A DNA stretch of 10,608 nt from Microbacter sp049976245 (GTDB lineage: Bacteria; Bacteroidota; Bacteroidia; Bacteroidales; Paludibacteraceae). Each line of letters starts with the position of its first letter. Position 1 is the first letter of the stretch. The stretch spans positions 1 through 10,608 of the forward strand of contig JBMFIQ010000059.1 in the NCBI GenBank assembly GCA_049976245.1, written 5' to 3'. Made by a program: the position numbers and the translations under genes. Below are positions 6,965 through 10,608 of this stretch, in pieces. The notes under the pieces are model-generated. The model saw only the letters and a list, made by a program, of their open reading frames with translations. It was not told the DNA's origin and made no database searches.

Positions 6965-8542
6965 ATGAATTTTCAAGACGAGATCAATAGAAGAAGAACT
7001 TTTGCCATTATCAGTCATCCGGACGCCGGGAAGACGACATTGACCGAAAAACTGTTGTTGTTTGGAGGTGCCATTCACGTGGCCGGTGCGGTAAAATCGA
7101 ACAAGATTAAGAAAACGGCTACCTCCGACTGGATGGAGATTGAAAAACAGCGAGGCATATCGGTAGCTACTTCTGTCATGGGTTTTGACTACAACGAATA
7201 TAAAGTGAACATTTTAGATACGCCAGGGCACCAGGATTTTGCCGAAGATACCTTTAGGACGTTGACGGCCGTCGATAGCGTTATCATCGTCATTGATGCT
7301 GCCAAAGGCGTTGAAGCACAAACGCGTAAATTGATGGAGGTGTGTCGGATGCGTAAAACGCCGGTCATTGTTTTTGTCAATAAAATGGATCGTGAAGGGA
7401 AAGATCCTTTCGATCTGTTGGACGAAATTGAGGCCGAACTGGATATTCATGTGCTTCCGCTCAGTTGGCCCATTGGGATGGGGCAACGCTTTAAGGGGGT
7501 TTATAATTTATTTGAAAAGAAACTGGATCTTTATACTCCAAGCAAACAAACCATTACTCAGTCCGTTGCATTTGACGATATTCATCATCCCGATTTGGAA
7601 AACCACATTGGCGCTGAAGATGCCATGAAATTACGTGAGGATTTGACGCTGATTGAAGGCGTTTATTCCGCGTTCGATCATCAGCCATATTTATCGGGGG
7701 AAGTGGCTCCGGTTTTTTTCGGAAGTGCGTTGAATAACTTTGGCGTGAAAGAGTTGCTCGACTGTTTTGTCCGTATTGCGCCTTCGCCTCGACCGGTTCA
7801 GGCTTTAGAGCGACTTGTCAGACCGGAAGAGGAGTCGTTTTCGGGTTTTGTTTTTAAGATTCATGCCAACATGGATCCCAATCATCGCAGTTGCATTGCT
7901 TTTGTCAAAGTGTGTTCGGGAAAGTTTGAACGCAATGTCAACTACAAACACGTTCGCCATAACAAGATGTTTCGATTTTCAAGTCCAACGGCTTTTATGG
8001 CGCAAAAAAAAGAGATTGTGGATGAGGCCTATCCCGGCGATATTGTGGGATTGCCTGACACCGGCAACTTTAAGATTGGTGACAGCCTTACTTCGGGGGA
8101 AGAGATTCATTTCAAAGGATTGCCAAGTTTCTCGCCCGAAATGTTTAAATACATTGAGAATGCTGATCCCATGAAAGCCAAACAATTGAACAAAGGGATT
8201 GATCAGTTGATGGATGAAGGAGTGGCGCAGCTTTTCGTACACCAGAACAGCGGTCGGAAAATCATTGGCACAGTGGGACAACTTCAGTTTGAAGTCATTC
8301 AATATCGTTTGTTGCATGAGTATGGCGCGCAGTCAAAATGGGAACCGCTTTCGCTCTACAAAGCCTGTTGGATTGAAAGCGACAACCCGGAAGAATTGGA
8401 AAACTTCAAGAAGCGTAAATTTCAATACATGGCTCTGGATCGGGAAGGGCGTGATGTTTTCCTGGCTGATTCACCTTACATTTTGCAAATGGCTCAGCAA
8501 GATTTCAAACACATCCGGTTTCATTTTACTTCCGAATTTTAA
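6965..8542 (+). CDS. prfC: Peptide chain release factor 3 (RF3, translational GTPase)
   Basis: A 525-residue protein, close to the roughly 529 residues of E. coli RF3. RF3 is a cytoplasmic ribosome-dependent GTPase that removes RF1 or RF2 from the ribosome after peptide release. GTPase motifs, numbered from this start, are the P-loop SHPDAGKT (17-24), RGISVATSV with the switch I threonine (63-71), DTPGH (85-89) and NKMD (139-142). LPLSWPIGMG follows and is typical of RF3 rather than EF-G. The C-terminal half (GKFERNVNYKHVR, VGQLQFEV) also fits RF3. The frame is open 69 codons further upstream (to 6758), but that extension translates repeat R2 and the promoter. MNFQDEINRRRTFAIISHPDAGKT is the normal RF3 N-terminus, so I chose 6965. 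There is no obvious ribosome-binding site, as is usual in Bacteroidota. The stop overlaps the next start as TAATG. Confidence 0.97.
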   Translation: MNFQDEINRRRTFAIISHPDAGKTTLTEKLLLFGGAIHVAGAVKSNKIKKTATSDWMEIEKQRGISVATSVMGFDYNEYKVNILDTPGHQDFAEDTFRTLTAVDSVIIVIDAAKGVEAQTRKLMEVCRMRKTPVIVFVNKMDREGKDPFDLLDEIEAELDIHVLPLSWPIGMGQRFKGVYNLFEKKLDLYTPSKQTITQSVAFDDIHHPDLENHIGAEDAMKLREDLTLIEGVYSAFDHQPYLSGEVAPVFFGSALNNFGVKELLDCFVRIAPSPRPVQALERLVRPEEESFSGFVFKIHANMDPNHRSCIAFVKVCSGKFERNVNYKHVRHNKMFRFSSPTAFMAQKKEIVDEAYPGDIVGLPDTGNFKIGDSLTSGEEIHFKGLPSFSPEMFKYIENADPMKAKQLNKGIDQLMDEGVAQLFVHQNSGRKIIGTVGQLQFEVIQYRLLHEYGAQSKWEPLSLYKACWIESDNPEELENFKKRKFQYMALDREGRDVFLADSPYILQMAQQDFKHIRFHFTSEF

Positions 8543-8937
8543 TGGTTATGAAGTCATCGGCTATCCAATTGGGAATCAAACATCAAGTTCAGTTTGTGGT
8601 AGAAGCGTCTCATTTGGCACATCGCATCGGGTCGGGTATGTTGCCTGTTTTGTCAACGCCTTCGTTGATCGCATGGCTTGAGTTCACGGCTATGGAAACC
8701 GTTGCTTCATGCCTTTCCGATAACGAAACCACCGTTGGAGTTGCCGTTTCTTTTCAACATCTGAAAGCTGTTCCTCTCCTTGCCGTGGTAGTTTGCCAAG
8801 CTGTCGTGACGGCTTTGGAAGGCCGACGAATCAGCTTTGAGTGGAAAGCTTTCGATGCTGCTCAGGTATTGATCGGATCGGGCTCGCACGATCGTTTTGT
8901 GGTCGATGTCGATCGTTTTATGGCCAAACTTTCTTAA
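8542..8937 (+). CDS. FlK-like hotdog-fold thioesterase
   Basis: A 131-residue protein that resembles the fluoroacetyl-CoA thioesterase (FlK) group of hotdog-fold enzymes, which hydrolyse acyl-CoA thioesters. The FlK catalytic residues Thr42, Glu50 and His76 have counterparts with exact spacing: T39 in LSTPSLIAWLE, E47, and H73 in VSFQHLKAVP. The C-terminal half (EGRRISFEWKAFD, then IGSGSHDRFVVD) fits the last strands of the fold. Members usually act as small cytoplasmic oligomers of about 130-140 residues, so this is full length. The true substrate is unknown. Fluoroacetate specificity should not be assumed, and general acyl-CoA housekeeping is more likely. Its ATG overlaps the prfC stop by one base, so it is probably translationally coupled to prfC. 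A start two codons later (ATG at 8548) is equally possible. Confidence 0.85.
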   Translation: MVMKSSAIQLGIKHQVQFVVEASHLAHRIGSGMLPVLSTPSLIAWLEFTAMETVASCLSDNETTVGVAVSFQHLKAVPLLAVVVCQAVVTALEGRRISFEWKAFDAAQVLIGSGSHDRFVVDVDRFMAKLS

Positions 8938-9118
8938 AAAAAATCGGACTAAAATCAAAGCTTCTTCAACGCTTTTTTCCAAAAGACAGATTTCTGGATG
9001 CTTTCTCTTTGTTGAAAGGACAAAAATGAGTTGCTGGTTGTCATCTTAATGAAGCATCTTTGATTCATCTTTTCTTCTGTATCATCCATCATGATGTTGT
9101 GTTTTTGGTGTGTTCTTG

Positions 9119-9201
9119 GTGTTTTTTGTGTCACAACTATGACACAAAGTATTTACTCAAAGTTACACGAAGAAAATTGATTGCACCTCAAAAAAATAAC
9201 C
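9119..9201 (+). repeat. Dispersed repeat R2, copy 2
   Basis: This is the shorter partner of 6799-6895, sharing CAAAGTTACAC, GAAGAAAA, CACCTCAAAAAA and terminal TAACC. It also contains a perfect 9-bp inverted repeat, TTTGTGTCA (9125-9133) and TGACACAAA (9140-9148), around the loop CAACTA. In copy 1 the same arms are degraded. Like copy 1, it lies just upstream of a candidate promoter. Confidence 0.75.
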
Positions 9202-9230
9202 ATTTTCGGTTAATCTATTAAAATATATAT

Positions 9231-9238
9231 TATCTTTA
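9231..9238 (+). promoter_or_regulatory. Candidate -7 element for the DUF6588-like gene
   Basis: TATCTTTA resembles the Bacteroidota TAnnTTTG box and lies in an A/T-only run. The -33 position has only TTTC or TTCG, at a spacing slightly over 20 bases, so the match is weak. It is part of a 13-base string shared with the region upstream of the helicase gene. Confidence 0.3.
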
Positions 9239-9360
9239 CTTATGATATGGCATTTACTTTTCACATGACTTGCTGTATGGTGGATGTTGTTTAATATGTT
9301 CTATTACAGATGATTAGTGTTTATTGATTGGGAATGTTTACTCTTTAAAATGGTTGATGT

Positions 9361-10416
9361 ATGAAAAAATTTTTGCTTTTCCCTGCCTTTTTGTTGATGA
9401 TGCTGCCTTCAATAGTTGGGGCTCAAAATGACATTGCAAATTTGTTTAAAGCCGGGGTTAACGACATTCAGACTTTAGCGCAAGGCTATGTCAAACCTCT
9501 TGGTTACGGTATTTCGGACGGATTGGGAATGAATTGGTACAACACTGCTGCTACGCACAAACCATGGGGTTTTGACATCACGGTTGGAGCTACCGGTTTA
9601 TTGGTCCCATCGTCGGATAAAACTTTTAGTTTGGCCGGGTTAACTTCGTTGCAAGTGGTGAATGGACAAACTACGGCTCCTACTTTTGGTGGTAAAGGGG
9701 ACGGTGTGGAACTGAAAATGACCACTCCCAACGGTAAAACCATCGTTGATTTTACGACTCCGTCAGGAGTAACTCCCGTCATTCCGGGTGTTAACGCCCA
9801 GTTTACTTTAGGGCTCCCAAAAGGGAACGATCTTTCGTTTCGTTTCGTCCCAAACATTCAGACCAATAGGTATGAGGTTGGATTGTGGGGAATCGGATTA
9901 AAACATAATTTCAAGCAATGGATTCCGGGTTTGAAATTATTGCCTTTTGATGCGGCTGTTATGGTGGGATATACGCATGTACATTTCAATTATTATTTTG
10001 ATAACCCCATCATGCCGAACGATTTGGTGAACGATCCGAACCTGATCAACGAACCTCCTGATCTTTCCATTTATGCGAATCAGGGCATGCATGTTTCGGC
10101 AAATTCGTTGATGGCAAACGTCATTGTTTCCAAAAAATTGTTGTTCTTTACGCCCTATGTTGGATTTGGAGTAACCAGTAGTCGATTTGATTTTAATTTT
10201 GCCGGAAATTATCCTGTGTTGGGCGATTTAAGCAGCAACAACAAGTACAACGTGAATACTTTGACTGATCCTATTCCCTTGCATTATTCATCGTTTAGTC
10301 CAGGATTGACTGTCGGGTTCCGTTTGAAGTTTTTATGGATTTTTGCCTTGCATGTACAATATACGGTGCAACAATATTCTGCAGCTTCTGTCGGATTGGG
10401 AATCAATATTCGATAA
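9361..10416 (+). CDS. Secreted DUF6588-like family protein, probable outer-membrane beta-barrel
   Basis: A 351-residue protein with a clear signal peptide: MKK, a hydrophobic stretch at residues 4-18, and likely cleavage after VGA (residue 21), before QND. The mature N-terminus (FKAGVNDIQTLAQGYVKPLG, then NWYNTA 58-63 and GFDIT 70-74) resembles proteins annotated as DUF6588 in Bacteroidota. This is from memory of the family, not a search. The rest alternates hydrophobic and polar residues, with many Gly and aromatic residues (for example YEVGLWGIGLKHNF and SPGLTVGFRLKFLWIFALHVQYTV), as expected of an outer-membrane beta-barrel. The final residue is Arg rather than the common terminal aromatic. 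No enzymatic function is visible. The protein's role is unknown. It appears monocistronic, with repeat R1 beginning three bases after its stop. Confidence 0.88.
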   Translation: MKKFLLFPAFLLMMLPSIVGAQNDIANLFKAGVNDIQTLAQGYVKPLGYGISDGLGMNWYNTAATHKPWGFDITVGATGLLVPSSDKTFSLAGLTSLQVVNGQTTAPTFGGKGDGVELKMTTPNGKTIVDFTTPSGVTPVIPGVNAQFTLGLPKGNDLSFRFVPNIQTNRYEVGLWGIGLKHNFKQWIPGLKLLPFDAAVMVGYTHVHFNYYFDNPIMPNDLVNDPNLINEPPDLSIYANQGMHVSANSLMANVIVSKKLLFFTPYVGFGVTSSRFDFNFAGNYPVLGDLSSNNKYNVNTLTDPIPLHYSSFSPGLTVGFRLKFLWIFALHVQYTVQQYSAASVGLGINIR

Positions 10417-10419
10417 ATC

Positions 10420-10608
10420 ATTCAACTTTCTCAAGCAAATCATGATTTGATTTTTAAGAAGAAGCGAGTTGGACAACTTGAGCCTTCATCGCGATCAATT
10501 TTCGAGTGAGGCGGGCGAAGTCTTGACTTGATCGGATCAATCGGATTGTTCCAGTTGTTTCCTTTTTGTTGTCAGGGGAACATCCCGCTTGCGGGGACAA
10601 AAAGTAAG
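10420..10608 (+). repeat. Dispersed repeat R1, copy 2 (uninterrupted, reaches the right edge)
   Basis: The first part (10420-10458) and second part (10458-10608) of R1 are directly joined here, unlike in copy 1. The first part holds a 14-base perfect palindrome, CAAATCATGATTTG (10436-10449). The second part ends in a nested inverted repeat: outer arms CTTTTTGT (10562-10569) and ACAAAAAG (10597-10604), inner stem CCCGC-TT-GCGGG (10584-10595). The pairing is kept despite base differences from copy 1, and T- and A-rich arms flank a GC-rich stem. It could act as a bidirectional terminator behind the upstream gene. Confidence 0.85.

Larger units (their letters stand above)
8938..9360. other. Gene-less 423-base intergenic region
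   Basis: I see no plausible gene here. The left part is unremarkable apart from a weak stem (AAAGC 8957-8961, GCTTT 8971-8975) followed by Ts. The middle holds repeat R2 copy 2 (9119-9201) with a 9-bp inverted repeat. The right part is AT-rich and carries a possible -7 element at 9231-9238. A long leader of about 115 bases would then precede the ATG at 9361. Confidence 0.75.

Noticed and set aside
7815..8681. Open frames of 112-155 codons on both strands within and just past prfC
   Set aside because: They overlap the unambiguous prfC frame (and the thioesterase) and have frame-shadow composition.
8957..8978. Possible rho-independent terminator after the thioesterase (AAAGC / GCTTT followed by Ts)
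   Set aside because: The stem has only five pairs, mostly A-T, and a nine-base loop; too weak to call.

Overview
The window looks like Bacteroidota chromosome, probably Bacteroidales-like. The evidence is the absence of clear Shine-Dalgarno sequences before most starts, candidate promoters of the TTTG / TAnnTTTG type, a secreted protein that resembles a Bacteroidota-specific family (DUF6588), and moderately AT-rich DNA with dispersed intergenic repeats. The species cannot be named from this.

Left part (1-6305, minus strand): a two-gene unit. The upstream gene (6305 to 2946) encodes a 1119-residue protein with an N-terminal phospholipase-D-like nuclease domain fused to a complete SNF2/DEAH-type helicase. 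Two bases after its stop begins a large Eco57I-type adenine-specific DNA methyltransferase, which runs off the left edge with 981 residues visible. Nuclease, translocase, methyltransferase and target recognition together suggest a restriction-modification-like anti-phage system. I cannot assign it to a named type with certainty. The nearest known parallels are class 1 DISARM parts (SNF2 helicase, adenine methylase, PLD protein) and single-chain translocating restriction enzymes.

Middle (6306-6964): a 659-base stretch without a convincing gene. It holds the probable promoter of the helicase-methylase unit, a split copy of a dispersed repeat (R1), a copy of a second repeat (R2), and a good candidate promoter for prfC.

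Right part (6965-10416, plus strand): housekeeping-type genes. prfC (peptide chain release factor 3) overlaps by one base a small FlK-like hotdog thioesterase. A 423-base gap follows, carrying the second R2 copy, and then a 351-residue secreted DUF6588-like protein. A second, uninterrupted R1 copy follows directly and reaches the right edge.

The two R1 copies therefore bracket prfC, the thioesterase and the DUF6588-like gene. The split R1 copy marks the boundary between these genes and the defence-like unit. That is the most suggestive structural sign that the unit is an accessory insertion.
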